The position numbers and the translations under genes were made by a program. From SSSZ01 sp036732025 (GTDB lineage Bacteria > Pseudomonadota > Gammaproteobacteria > Burkholderiales > Rhodocyclaceae), in assembly GCA_036732025.1 (NCBI GenBank), contig DAINDE010000028.1:1-52296 (forward strand): 52,296 nucleotides of DNA. Reading direction: 5' to 3'. How positions within the stretch are numbered: position 1 is the first letter of the stretch; each line of letters starts with the position of its first letter. Shown piece by piece: positions 1 through 9,338 of this stretch. The notes under the pieces are model-generated. The model was not told where the DNA came from, did not search any database, and was given only the letters and a program-made list of their open reading frames with translations.

Positions 1-656
1 GGCGGCGAGCCAGCGGGGAGGACGGCGCGGAGTCCCTGCCCGGTCATGGACTGGCCTAGGGTGATCCAGTGGGCCTCGTCCCAGAGCTTATCGTCCCGGC
101 TGGTGGCCGAGAAGAAGACGACGTAGGGGCCGCCGGGCAGCCAGGGGGCGGCCAGGGGCGGGGCGGCGATGCCGTAGTCGAGGGGCGTGTCGATGGCATA
201 GCCGAAGGCGGCGCCGGCCAGCCAGCGGTTGCGTTCGACGGCGTGGGCGGTCTTGGGGATGGCGAAGGTCTCGTCGTAGAAGTGGGCGGCTAGGGGTTCC
301 CGGGCGGCCTCGGCGGCGTCGCCCAGGCGCGGGCCTCGGGCCTGCCGGGCGATGAGGGCGCTTTTCACGAGGCCCTGGGTGTCGAGGATGGCGTCTTATT
401 CCCGCTGGCGCTGGCGGCGGCGGGCGGCCCCCACCCCCCGCCTGGTTTCGGCCCGCAACGGCGCCTTGCGCCACCGCCGCAGGGCGACGGGGATGACTTC
501 CTCAACCCCGGGATGGAGGCGGGGAATGTCGGCGAAGGACTCTTCGACGCACCAGTCGATATGCACGCCGGGGAAGGCGCGGCGAAGGTCGCTGGCCACC
601 GGCAGGTTGTGGATGACATCGCCCAATGAGGAAGTTTTCACTAACAGGACGTGCAT
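1..656 (-). pseudogene. waaC: Lipopolysaccharide heptosyltransferase I, interrupted by an in-frame TAA and cut by the window edge
   Basis: The N-terminus reads MHVLLVKTSSLGDVIHNLPV, the signature start of ADP-heptose:Kdo heptosyltransferase I (GT9), which adds the first heptose to Kdo in the LPS inner core. The start is the ATG at 654-656. After 86 codons the frame hits TAA (396-398), and then continues without any shift into clear family sequence (DAILDTQGLVKSALIARQAR, later FYDETFAIPKTAHAVERNRW) up to the window edge. In relatives this position, just before DAILDTQGL, is usually Tyr, so one base change (TAT or TAC to TAA) explains the break. I cannot tell a real nonsense mutation from a sequencing error. 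The gene is divergent from the LPS glycosyltransferase 49 bp away. Confidence 0.85.
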
Positions 657-705
657 GGGCGAATAAAATGGCGGGTCCGAAGATTTCGCAAAGGCGAAAT
701 TATAA

Positions 706-1476
706 ATGCCGCTTCCCCGCCAGCCGCTTTCCGTCGCCATCATCACGCTGAATGCCGCGTCGCAGTTGGCGGAATGCCTGGCCAGCGCAACCTTCGCCGA
801 CGACATCGTGGTGGTGGATTCGGGCAGCACCGACGGCACGGTGGCCCTGGCCGAGGACGCCGGCGTGCGGGTGATCCGCCAGCCCTGGCTGGGCTACGGC
901 CCCCAGAAGCAGTTTGCGGTGGACGCCGCCCGCCATGACTGGGTGCTCTGCCTCGACGCCGACGAGCGGCTGAGCCCGGCCCTGCAAGCTTCCATCCAGG
1001 CGGCGCTGCAGGCGCCGAAATTCGGCGCCTACCGCTTTGCCCGCTGTAACCGCTTCCTGGGGCGCTACCTGCGCCACGGCGAGGGCTACCCGGACTGGAG
1101 CCTGCGCCTCTTCAACCGCCGGCAGGCGCGCTGGTCCACCGATCCGGTGCATGAGAAGGTGCTGGCCGACGGCCCCGTGGGCACCCTGAGCGGGGATCTG
1201 CTGCACGAATCGGCGGAAACACTGGCGTCCTACCTCGCCAAGCAGAACCGCTACACCACCCTGGCCGCCGACGCCGCCCTGGCCGCCGGCAAGCGGGCCA
1301 CGGTGGGGCGCCTGGCCATCAGCCCCCTGCTGCGCTTCCTCAAGTTCTATCTGCTGCGCCAGGGCTTCCGCGACGGCCTGCCGGGGCTGGTCCATATCGC
1401 CATCGGCTGTTTCAACAGCTTCGCCAAGTATGCCAAGATGCTGGAGCGCCAGCGTTCCGATGCTGCGCTGCGGTAA
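706..1476 (+). CDS. Family 2 glycosyltransferase, LPS core type (WaaE/KdtX-like)
   Basis: This is a 256-residue cytoplasmic GT-A glycosyltransferase. The N-terminus SVAIITLNAASQLAECLAS and the DSGSTDGT and CLDADERLSP motifs (the second with the metal-binding DxD-type acid pair) mark a GT2 domain over about residues 8-110. The length and the region around YLRHGEGYPDWSLRLFNRR match the WaaE/KdtX group, which adds glucose or heptose to the LPS inner core. A C-terminal amphipathic stretch near residues 205-235 may attach it to the membrane. The neighbours, a divergent heptosyltransferase and a downstream nucleotide-sugar epimerase, fit LPS assembly. The donor sugar cannot be assigned. No strong ribosome-binding site is visible before the ATG. 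Confidence 0.85.
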   Translation: MPLPRQPLSVAIITLNAASQLAECLASATFADDIVVVDSGSTDGTVALAEDAGVRVIRQPWLGYGPQKQFAVDAARHDWVLCLDADERLSPALQASIQAALQAPKFGAYRFARCNRFLGRYLRHGEGYPDWSLRLFNRRQARWSTDPVHEKVLADGPVGTLSGDLLHESAETLASYLAKQNRYTTLAADAALAAGKRATVGRLAISPLLRFLKFYLLRQGFRDGLPGLVHIAIGCFNSFAKYAKMLERQRSDAALR

Positions 1477-1506
1477 AATGAATTCTCTTCCCTTCGGGTC
1501 CCTCCC

Positions 1507-2514
1507 ATGAAAATCCTCGTGACCGGCGCCGCCGGCTTTATCGGCATGACCACCTCCCTGCGCCTGCTGGCCCGGGGCGACGAAGTGGTCGGCCTCGACA
1601 ACCTCAACGACTATTACGAAGTCAGCCTCAAGGAGAACCGCCTGGCGCGGCTGACCTCCCATCCCGCCTTCCGCTTCGTCAGGATGGACGTGGCCGACCG
1701 CCCGGGCATGGAGCGGCTCTTCGCCGAAGAGAAATTCGACAAGGTCATCCACCTGGCCGCCCAGGCCGGCGTCCGCTATTCCCTGAAGAATCCCCACGCC
1801 TACGTTGACAGCAACCTGGTGGGCTTCGTGAACATCCTCGAAGGCTGCCGTCACAGCGGCGTCAAGCACCTCGTTTACGCTTCCAGTTCCAGCGTTTACG
1901 GCGGCAACACCAAGATGCCTTTTTCCGAGCACGACAGCGTCGACCACCCGGTGAGCCTCTACGCCGCCACCAAGAAGGCCAACGAGCTGATGGCCCACAC
2001 CTACAGCCACCTCTACGGCCTGCCCACCACCGGGCTCCGCTTCTTCACGGTCTACGGGCCCTGGGGGCGGCCGGACATGGCTCTCTTCCTGTTTACCAAG
2101 GCCATCCTGGAAGGGCGGCCCATCGATGTCTTCAACTACGGCAACATGCGGCGGGATTTCACCTACATCGACGACATCGTCGAGGGCGTCATCCGCGTCA
2201 TGGACCGTACCGCCGAGGCCAACCCGGCCTACCTGCCCGACGAGGCGGACCCGGCCACCAGCAACGTGCCCTACCGCGTGTTCAACATCGGCAACCACAA
2301 CCCGGTGCCGCTCATGGATTTCATCGGCGCCATCGAGGCAGCCCTGGGCAGGAAGGCGGAAAAGAACCTGCTGCCCCTGCAGGACGGCGACGTGCCGGCC
2401 ACCTACGCCGACACCGCGCTCCTCGACGACTGGGTCGGCTTCGCCCCGGCGACGCCGGTGACCGAGGGGGTGGCCCGTTTCATCGCCTGGTATCGCGATT
2501 ACTACAAGGTTTAA
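1507..2514 (+). CDS. NAD-dependent nucleotide-sugar epimerase (UDP-glucuronate 4-epimerase type)
   Basis: A 335-residue extended short-chain dehydrogenase. The NAD-binding GxxGxxG motif is at the N-terminus (VTGAAGFIG, residues 5-13). The catalytic Ser region is SSSSVYGG and the Tyr-x3-Lys pair is YAATKKANE. The DNLNDYYEVSLKENRL segment after the Rossmann start and the overall length are typical of UDP-glucuronate 4-epimerases (CapI/LpsL type), which make UDP-galacturonate for LPS or capsule. The gene lies 30 bp after the LPS glycosyltransferase and 9 bp before glmS, so the three are probably co-transcribed and serve envelope sugar metabolism. UDP-glucose or another 4-epimerase specificity cannot be excluded. 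Confidence 0.85.
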   Translation: MKILVTGAAGFIGMTTSLRLLARGDEVVGLDNLNDYYEVSLKENRLARLTSHPAFRFVRMDVADRPGMERLFAEEKFDKVIHLAAQAGVRYSLKNPHAYVDSNLVGFVNILEGCRHSGVKHLVYASSSSVYGGNTKMPFSEHDSVDHPVSLYAATKKANELMAHTYSHLYGLPTTGLRFFTVYGPWGRPDMALFLFTKAILEGRPIDVFNYGNMRRDFTYIDDIVEGVIRVMDRTAEANPAYLPDEADPATSNVPYRVFNIGNHNPVPLMDFIGAIEAALGRKAEKNLLPLQDGDVPATYADTALLDDWVGFAPATPVTEGVARFIAWYRDYYKV

Positions 2515-2523
2515 GGATCAGCT

Positions 2524-4344
2524 ATGTGCGGCATCGTCGCGGCGGCAGCCGGCAACAATATCGTTCCCGTCCTCATCGAGGGCCTGAAGAAGCTTGAATA
2601 CCGGGGCTACGACTCCGCCGGCCTGGCGGTGATCGGCCCGCAAGGCGTTCAGCGCCTGCGGGCGGTAGGCCGGGTGGCCGAGCTGGAAGCCCTGGCAGCC
2701 GATACCACCGCCGTCACCGGTATCGCCCACACCCGCTGGGCGACCCACGGCGCCCCCTGCGAGAAGAACGCCCACCCCCACGTGTCCGGAAACATCGCCG
2801 TGGTCCACAACGGCATCATCGAGAACTACGAGGCCCTGCGGGAAGAGCTGGCCGGCAAGGGTTACGTCTTCACCTCCGACACCGATACCGAAAGCATCGC
2901 CCACCTCATCGAGGAAACCCTCAAGGGCGAGCCCGACCTGTTCAAGGCCGTCCAGCTCGCCACCCGGCGGCTGGTGGGCGCCTACGCCATCGCCGTCGTC
3001 GATCGCCGCCAGCCGGGCAAGGTGGTGGTGGCCCGGGAGGGCTCGCCGCTCCTGCTGGGCAAGGGCGAGGGCGGCAACTATGCCGCCTCCGACGCCTCGG
3101 CCCTGCTGCAGGTCACCCGCAACATGATCTACCTGGAAAACGGCGACATCGCCGAGCTGACGCCGGAGACGATCCGCGTCGTCCAGGCAGGTGGCGCCGT
3201 GGAGCGGCCGGTGACCGTCTCCCAGCTCTCCGCCGATGCCGTCGAGCTGGGCAAGTTCCGCCACTACATGCAGAAGGAAATCTTCGAGCAGCCCGACGCC
3301 CTGGCCAACACCCTGGAACTGGTGGGCGGCAGCAAGACCATCCAGCCGGGCATCTTCGGCGGCGAGGCCGGCGCCACCCTGGCCGGGGTGCGTTCCATCC
3401 TCGTCCTCGCCTGCGGCACCAGCTACCACTCCGGCCTCACTGCCCGCTACTGGCTGGAAGCCATCGCCGGCCTGCCCTGCACCGTCGAGATCGCCAGCGA
3501 ATACCGCTACCGCACCTCGGTCCCCGATCCAGACCAATTGGTGGTCGCCATTTCCCAGTCCGGCGAAACCGCCGACACCCTGGCGGCGCTCCGCCATGCC
3601 AAGTCCCTTGGACAGGGCAAGACGCTTGCCATCTGCAACGTGCCGGAATCGGCCATCGTGCGGGAGTCGGCCCTGCGCTTCATCACCCGCGCCGGCCCGG
3701 AAATCGGCGTCGCCTCCACCAAGGCCTTCACCACCCAGCTGGCGGCCCTCTTCCTGCTCACCCTGGTGCTGGCCAAGGTGCGCGGCCGGCTGACGGCGGA
3801 GGCCGAGGCCGGCTACCTGGACAGCCTGCGCCACCTCCCGGTGGCGGTGCACAAGGTGCTGGAACTGGAGCCGGAAATCGAATCCTGGGCCCAGAAATTC
3901 GCCAACAAGCACCACGCCCTTTTCCTCGGTCGCGGCCGCCACTACCCCATCGCCCTGGAAGGAGCGCTGAAGCTCAAGGAAATCTCCTACATCCACGCCG
4001 AGGCCTATCCCGCGGGGGAACTCAAGCACGGGCCGCTCGCCCTGGTGGACCGGGAGATGCCGGTCATCTCCGTGGCCCCCAACGACACCCTGCTGGAAAA
4101 GCTCAAGAGCAACCTGCAGGAGGTCAAGGCCCGGGGCGGCGAACTCTACGTCTTCGCCGACGCCGATTCGGAAATCCCCGAGTCGGAAGGGGTGCATATC
4201 CTGCGCCTGCCCGAGCACTATGGCGAACTCTCGCCCATCCTGCACGTGGTGCCCTTGCAGCTGCTTTCCTATCACGCCGCCCTGGTCAAGGGCACGGATG
4301 TGGACAAACCGCGCAACCTGGCCAAGAGCGTAACCGTGGAGTGA
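2524..4344 (+). CDS. glmS: Glutamine--fructose-6-phosphate aminotransferase (isomerizing)
   Basis: This enzyme makes glucosamine-6-phosphate from fructose-6-phosphate and glutamine, the entry step to UDP-GlcNAc for peptidoglycan and LPS. It has 606 residues, the usual length. Cys2 (MCGIVAAAAG) is the N-terminal nucleophile of the class II glutaminase domain, which spans about 1-220 and includes THTRWATHG-like and HNGIIENYE motifs. Two SIS domains follow: the first carries LACGTSYHSG and SQSGETADT near 290-350, and the second carries the FLGRGRHYPIALEGALKLKE region. The C-terminus PRNLAKSVTVE is canonical. Its last 36 bp are repeated exactly downstream (4440-4475). Confidence 0.97.
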   Translation: MCGIVAAAAGNNIVPVLIEGLKKLEYRGYDSAGLAVIGPQGVQRLRAVGRVAELEALAADTTAVTGIAHTRWATHGAPCEKNAHPHVSGNIAVVHNGIIENYEALREELAGKGYVFTSDTDTESIAHLIEETLKGEPDLFKAVQLATRRLVGAYAIAVVDRRQPGKVVVAREGSPLLLGKGEGGNYAASDASALLQVTRNMIYLENGDIAELTPETIRVVQAGGAVERPVTVSQLSADAVELGKFRHYMQKEIFEQPDALANTLELVGGSKTIQPGIFGGEAGATLAGVRSILVLACGTSYHSGLTARYWLEAIAGLPCTVEIASEYRYRTSVPDPDQLVVAISQSGETADTLAALRHAKSLGQGKTLAICNVPESAIVRESALRFITRAGPEIGVASTKAFTTQLAALFLLTLVLAKVRGRLTAEAEAGYLDSLRHLPVAVHKVLELEPEIESWAQKFANKHHALFLGRGRHYPIALEGALKLKEISYIHAEAYPAGELKHGPLALVDREMPVISVAPNDTLLEKLKSNLQEVKARGGELYVFADADSEIPESEGVHILRLPEHYGELSPILHVVPLQLLSYHAALVKGTDVDKPRNLAKSVTVE

Positions 4345-4475
4345 TGGCGGTGCGCGCTCCGGAATCCCGCGGTTTGCAGCGCAGGCTAACCTGGCAAGGC
4401 CAGGTTAAGGCCGTGGCAGCGGCCGGCCGGAGCTACACGCCGCGCAACCTGGCCAAGAGCGTAACCGTGGAGTGA
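4309..4475 (+). repeat. 36-bp perfect direct repeat of the glmS 3' end flanking a 95-bp segment
   Basis: Bases 4309-4344, the last eleven glmS codons plus TGA, recur without mismatch at 4440-4475. The 131-bp offset leaves a 95-bp unique segment between the copies. The second copy has no upstream reading frame and ends ten bases before the apaH ATG. This looks like a tandem duplication or replication-slippage scar and not a target-site duplication, which is normally much shorter. Confidence 0.9.
4387..4407. repeat. Perfect 9-bp inverted repeat with 3-nt loop between the glmS-tail repeats
   Basis: The sequence TAACCTGGC-AAG-GCCAGGTTA is a perfect hairpin in the glmS-apaH gap. There is no U-run after it, so it is not a classical terminator. 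One arm with its loop (AACCTGGCAAG) resembles AACCTGGCCAAG in the repeated glmS tail, so it may derive from the same sequence. Confidence 0.7.
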
Positions 4476-4485
4476 CGGTGGAGTA

Positions 4486-5316
4486 ATGGCCACCTACGCC
4501 GTCGGCGACATCCAGGGCTGCTTCGACTCCTTCCGTCGGCTCCTCGAGCGCTGCCGTTTCGATCCGGCCGCCGACCGTCTGTGGCTGGTGGGCGACCTGG
4601 TCAACCGCGGCCCCCGCTCCCTGGAGACCCTGCGCTTCGTCAAGGAGCTCGGCGACGCGGCGGTCACCGTCCTCGGCAACCACGACCTGTACCTGCTCAT
4701 GGTGGCGGAGGGCGGGGCCAAGTTCCGGGGCAAGGACGACACCCTGCAGGATATCTTCGACGCGCCCGATTGCGCCGAACTTCTCGACTGGCTGCGCTGC
4801 CAGCGCCTGTGCCACCTGGAGGGCCGCTACTGCCTGGTGCATGCCGGCCTGCTGCCGCAATGGACCGCGGCCCGGGCCCGGGAACTGGCGGCGGAGGTGG
4901 AGGCCGCGCTGCAGGGGCCTCAGTTCCGCGAATTCATCCTCAACCTGTGGGGCAGCGAGCCGGCCGCCTGGTCCGACGACCTGACCGGCTGGCCGCGCCT
5001 GCGGGTGATCGTCAATGCCATGACCCGCATGCGCTTCTGCACCCCCGAGGGGGTCATGGAATTCCACACCAAAGGCGAGGTGGTCAATGCTCCGGCGGGG
5101 CATCTGCCCTGGTTCGAGGTGCCGGGACGAAAGAGCACCGACAGCGTACTGGTGACCGGCCACTGGTCGGCCCTGGGCCTCAAGCTGCTGCCAAATCTTC
5201 TGGCGCTGGATTCGGGCTGTCTGTGGGGAGGGCACCTGACGGCCCTGCGGCTGGAAGACCGGCAGGTCTTCCAGGTGGATTGCTCGGTGGGGGAAGCGCA
5301 GCCGCTGCGCAGATAG
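4486..5316 (+). CDS. apaH: Symmetrical bis(5'-nucleosyl)-tetraphosphatase
   Basis: It hydrolyses Ap4A and related dinucleoside polyphosphates symmetrically to two ADP. The 276 residues carry the metallophosphoesterase set in order: GDIQGC (residues 7-12), GDLVNRGP (near 37-44) and GNHD (near 65-68), followed by VHAGLLPQW and a C-terminal GHWSALGL. Length and motif spacing match ApaH. Its 3' end overlaps the convergent olsA-like gene by 137 bp. Confidence 0.95.
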   Translation: MATYAVGDIQGCFDSFRRLLERCRFDPAADRLWLVGDLVNRGPRSLETLRFVKELGDAAVTVLGNHDLYLLMVAEGGAKFRGKDDTLQDIFDAPDCAELLDWLRCQRLCHLEGRYCLVHAGLLPQWTAARARELAAEVEAALQGPQFREFILNLWGSEPAAWSDDLTGWPRLRVIVNAMTRMRFCTPEGVMEFHTKGEVVNAPAGHLPWFEVPGRKSTDSVLVTGHWSALGLKLLPNLLALDSGCLWGGHLTALRLEDRQVFQVDCSVGEAQPLRR

Positions 5317-5986
5317 CCTCCCGGGCGGCGGCGGCCACCGCACGGCGGTCGGCACCGTCCTGACCGAGGGCGGGGGTGGTCGCCAGGCGGGCGAGCAGCC
5401 GCTTGCGCCCGAGAATGCTTTTCAGGCAATCCCCAAGGGAAATGTCGCCATCGTAGCGCGGCGCCAGGCTGCGGCTGCCGTCCGGTTCCCAGTAGGAGAT
5501 GGCCGCCGGTACCACCGGGCGGCCGGCGGCCAGGGCGGGCTGGATGAGGGCGGCGTGGAAATGCAGGAGGTGGGTGCCGTCGGTGGTGGTGCCTTCGGGG
5601 AATACCGCAACGTGCTTGCCCAGGGCGAGGATGTCGGCGATTTCCCGGTTGATCAGCTTGGCGTGGCCGCGGCTGCCGCGTTTGAGGAACACCGTATCGT
5701 TGATGGCGGCCAGCCAGCCGATCACCGGCCAGTGGCGGACTTCTTCCTTGGAGACGAAGGCCGACGGCAGGGCGGCATTGATGACGAAGATGTCCAGCCA
5801 GGAGACGTGGTTGGCCACCAGCATGCTTCCCGGCACCGCATGGCGCAGGTCGGCGTCGAGGCGGATGCCGAGGATGTCGAGCATGGCCTTCGACCACCAG
5901 CGCTTGAGGCGCAGGCGGTGGCGGTCGCCGCTGAAAGGGAAGACGCAGACGACGGTGGCGACGCCCTGGAAGATGAGCGCCGCCAC
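5180..5986 (-). CDS. PlsC-type 1-acyl-glycerol-3-phosphate acyltransferase, probable lyso-ornithine-lipid O-acyltransferase (OlsA-like)
   Basis: A 268-residue PlsC-family acyltransferase. The N-terminal hydrophobic stretch AALIFQGVATVVCVFPF probably anchors it to the inner membrane. Motif I is NHVSWLDIFV (the H-x4-D catalytic pair), and motif III is FPEGTTTDGTHLLHF. The upstream gene encodes an OlsB-like N-acyltransferase 41 bp away, so this is probably OlsA, which esterifies lyso-ornithine lipid. A phosphatidic-acid role is the alternative. The start is GTG at 5986. The last ~40 residues are Pro/Ala-rich and are encoded antisense to apaH, unlike normal PlsC ends, so an ancestral stop may have been lost. 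Confidence 0.85.
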   Translation of the reverse strand: MAALIFQGVATVVCVFPFSGDRHRLRLKRWWSKAMLDILGIRLDADLRHAVPGSMLVANHVSWLDIFVINAALPSAFVSKEEVRHWPVIGWLAAINDTVFLKRGSRGHAKLINREIADILALGKHVAVFPEGTTTDGTHLLHFHAALIQPALAAGRPVVPAAISYWEPDGSRSLAPRYDGDISLGDCLKSILGRKRLLARLATTPALGQDGADRRAVAAAAREAICAAAALPPPSNPPGRPAGLPAAGPSGALPTDSPNPAPEDLAAA

Positions 5987-6027
5987 GCGCAGGAGGCGGA
6001 ACCAGCGGACGAAGGGAAGGGTCGTGT

Positions 6028-6789
6028 TCAGTCTTGCTGCCCCAGGAAGTGCTTGGCGTAGCGGCCTGCCACCTTGGCCATGGGCATCAGGATGGGCAGG
6101 TCGGCGGTGTTGAAGTCGGGATCCCAGGCCGGCTCGCCGCAGATCCAGGCGCCGGCGCGCAGGTAGCCCTTGATCAGGGGCGGCGTTTCCGCCGGCAGAT
6201 CCTGCTGGAGGGCCGCCAGCGGCAGCGGGCAGCGGGGGAAGACCCGGTATTCCGTCGGCCCCATGTGGGCCTGCAGGCGATTATACAGGCTGGCCGCGTT
6301 GTGCCCGCCGTCGGCCATGCTGACGGAGGCGCAGCCCATCAGGTAATCGTAGCCGTTGTCCTGCATGTATTTGGCGAGACCGGACCAGAGCAGGGTGATG
6401 GTGGCGCCGGTGCGGTAGTCGGGATGGACGCAGGAGCGACCGATTTCCACCAGCCGGGGGCGCAGGTGCTGCAGGCGGGTGAGGTCGAATTCGTTTTCGG
6501 AGTAGTAGCCCACGCGGCGGGCGTTCTCCGGGGCCAGGATGCGGTAGGTACCGACGACTTCGCCGGAGGTGTCGTCGCGGACGACCAGGTGGTCGCAGAA
6601 GGGGTCGAAGACGTCGTGGTCGACGCCGGGAGTGCGGGTGGGCAGGTTGGCTCCCATTTCGCCGGCGAAGACCCGGTAGCGCAGGCGCTGGGCGTCGAGG
6701 ATCTCGCTGTCGTCGCGGGCCAGGCCCACGGAGAGGTTGTGGCGGGCCGGCCGTTGCCGGGCCAGGGTCTTGTTATGGACGAATTCCAT
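6028..6789 (-). CDS. OlsB-like N-acyltransferase (L-ornithine N(alpha)-acyltransferase family)
   Basis: A 253-residue GNAT-fold acyltransferase of the OlsB family, which transfers a 3-hydroxyacyl chain from ACP to ornithine in the first step of ornithine-lipid synthesis. Family landmarks are LDAQRLRYRVFAGEMGA (residues 31-47), VVGTYRIL, the EIGRSCVHPDYRTG block in the acyl-binding core and MGCASVSM. The PlsC-type gene directly downstream is a natural OlsA partner, and olsBA pairs are common in proteobacteria. Such amine lipids often replace phospholipids under phosphate limitation, but no Pho box was identified upstream. A more general N-acyl amino acid synthase is possible. Confidence 0.8.
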   Translation of the reverse strand: MEFVHNKTLARQRPARHNLSVGLARDDSEILDAQRLRYRVFAGEMGANLPTRTPGVDHDVFDPFCDHLVVRDDTSGEVVGTYRILAPENARRVGYYSENEFDLTRLQHLRPRLVEIGRSCVHPDYRTGATITLLWSGLAKYMQDNGYDYLMGCASVSMADGGHNAASLYNRLQAHMGPTEYRVFPRCPLPLAALQQDLPAETPPLIKGYLRAGAWICGEPAWDPDFNTADLPILMPMAKVAGRYAKHFLGQQD

Positions 6790-6871
6790 TTTCGTTCTCC
6801 AGTCGGGTGCTGGAGAGCGAATGTAAGGAACGGCCGTTACAGCGATGTTGCGGCGAGTTGACGGGGCGGTT

Positions 6872-7327
6872 TCAGCGGGTGACGCGGGTTTCGCCGCGGC
6901 CGGCCAGGACGCGCACCGGGTCGCCGGCGCGGAATTCGCCGGGGTCGCCTTCCTGGACGACGGCGATCATCTGGCCGCTGTCCAGGCGCACGGTGATTTC
7001 CATGGCCTGCTTCTTGGTGGCGCTCTCCTCGATGGCGTTGCCGGCGATGCCGCCGACCACGGCGCCGATCACCGTGCCGACGATGGCGCCCTTGCCGCGG
7101 CCGACGTTGCTGCCGGCGACGCCGCCGATGACGGCGCCGGAGGCGGTGCCGACGCCGGACTTGGTGCCTTCCAGGGTGACCTCGCGGACGGACTCGACGA
7201 CGCCCATGCGCACGGTCATCTCATGGCGGGCCTGATCGCGGGTGTAGGCGCTGCCCGACTTGCTGGAGGCGCAACCGGCCAGGGCGACGGCGGCCAGGGC
7301 CAGGGCGAAAGCGTGGCGAAAATGCAT
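6872..7327 (-). CDS. Glycine-zipper outer-membrane lipoprotein (SlyB/Pcp-like)
   Basis: A 151-residue lipoprotein. The signal peptide ends in a lipobox (LALAAVALAGCASS) with the lipidated Cys at residue 19. A glycine-zipper block follows around residues 58-100 (GVGTASGAVIGGVAGSNVGR and IVGTVIGAVVGGIAG), which is the 2TM glycine-zipper repeat of the SlyB/Pcp family. The C-terminal part (EITVRLDSGQMIAVVQEGD...GDPVRVL) forms the usual small beta domain. Homologues are outer-membrane lipoproteins linked to envelope integrity. It is 9 bp after the kinase gene, probably in the same transcript. Confidence 0.9.
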   Translation of the reverse strand: MHFRHAFALALAAVALAGCASSKSGSAYTRDQARHEMTVRMGVVESVREVTLEGTKSGVGTASGAVIGGVAGSNVGRGKGAIVGTVIGAVVGGIAGNAIEESATKKQAMEITVRLDSGQMIAVVQEGDPGEFRAGDPVRVLAGRGETRVTR

Positions 7328-7336
7328 GATTCCTCC

Positions 7337-8272
7337 TTACCAGGGCGAGTGGCCGAAGGCGCGGCGGTAGCGTTCGGCGATGTCTTCCCGGGTCGGCTGA
7401 TGGTTCTGGCCGCCCCGGTGGGCGATCTTGACCGCCCCCATGACGGCGGCCAGCTGGCCGGTGGTCTGCCAGTCGAAACCGTTGGCGATGCCGTAGAGGA
7501 GGCCGGCCCGGTAGGCGTCGCCACAGCCGGTGGGGTCGACCACCGCCTCCGCCTCGACGCAGGGGATGTCGTAGCGCTGGCCGCCGGTGTGGATTTCGGA
7601 GCCGGCGCCGCCCTTGGTGACGATCAGGGCCTTCACCTCCCGGGCCAGGTGCTCGATGCTCTTGCCGGTGCGGTCGGCCAGCAGCTTGGCCTCGTAGTCG
7701 TTGACGCAGGCGTAGTCGGCCAGCCCCATGAAATCGAGCAATTCGTCGCCGTTGAACATGGGCAGGCCCTGGCCGGGATCGAAGATGAAGGGAATACCGG
7801 CGGCGGCGAAGTCCCGGGCGTGCTGCAGCATGCCCTCGCGGCCGTCGGGGGCGACGATGCCCAGGGTGGCGTCGCCGGCCCCGGCCACCTTGTTGAGGTG
7901 GGAGAAGCTCATGGCGCCGGGGTGGAAGGCGGTGATCTGATTGTCGTCCAGGTCGGTGGTGATGAACGCCTGGGCGGTGAAGGTGCCGGGGACGTGGCGC
8001 ACCATCCGGCGGGAGAGGCCGAGGCGGTCGAGGCGTTCGAAGTAGGGCGGGGCGTCGTCACCGACGGTGGCCATGATGAGCGGGTCGCCGTCGAGCAGCT
8101 TGAGGTTGTAGGCGATGTTGCCGGCACAGCCGCCGAACTCGCGGCGCATTTCGGGCACCAGGAAGGCCACGTTGAGGATGTGGATCTGCTCGGGCAGGAT
8201 GTGGTTCCGGAAACGGTCCGGAAAGACCATGATGTTGTCGAAGGCGAGGGAGCCGCAGATCAGGGTGGACAT
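7337..8272 (-). CDS. PfkB-family carbohydrate/nucleoside kinase
   Basis: A 311-residue ribokinase-like kinase. It has the N-terminal GSLAFDNIMVFP, a glycine-rich GGCAGNIAYNLKLLGD-type substrate motif (EFGGCAGNIAYNLKLLDG), and the C-terminal PfkB signature DPTGCGDAYRAGLLYG, whose Asp is the catalytic base and whose GCGD forms the anion hole. Close homologues in betaproteobacteria are annotated as adenosine or sugar kinases, and specificity cannot be assigned here. It is transcribed after the DUF3426 gene with a 10-bp gap. Confidence 0.9.
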   Translation of the reverse strand: MSTLICGSLAFDNIMVFPDRFRNHILPEQIHILNVAFLVPEMRREFGGCAGNIAYNLKLLDGDPLIMATVGDDAPPYFERLDRLGLSRRMVRHVPGTFTAQAFITTDLDDNQITAFHPGAMSFSHLNKVAGAGDATLGIVAPDGREGMLQHARDFAAAGIPFIFDPGQGLPMFNGDELLDFMGLADYACVNDYEAKLLADRTGKSIEHLAREVKALIVTKGGAGSEIHTGGQRYDIPCVEAEAVVDPTGCGDAYRAGLLYGIANGFDWQTTGQLAAVMGAVKIAHRGGQNHQPTREDIAERYRRAFGHSPW

Positions 8273-8282
8273 GGCAGGAAGG

Positions 8283-9337
<1,055 letters not shown>

Positions 9338-9338
<1 letters not shown>

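Noticed and set aside
4345..4439. 95-bp segment between glmS-tail repeats as a small mobile element
   Set aside because: No terminal inverted repeats, and a 36-bp flanking duplication is too long for a transposition target site.
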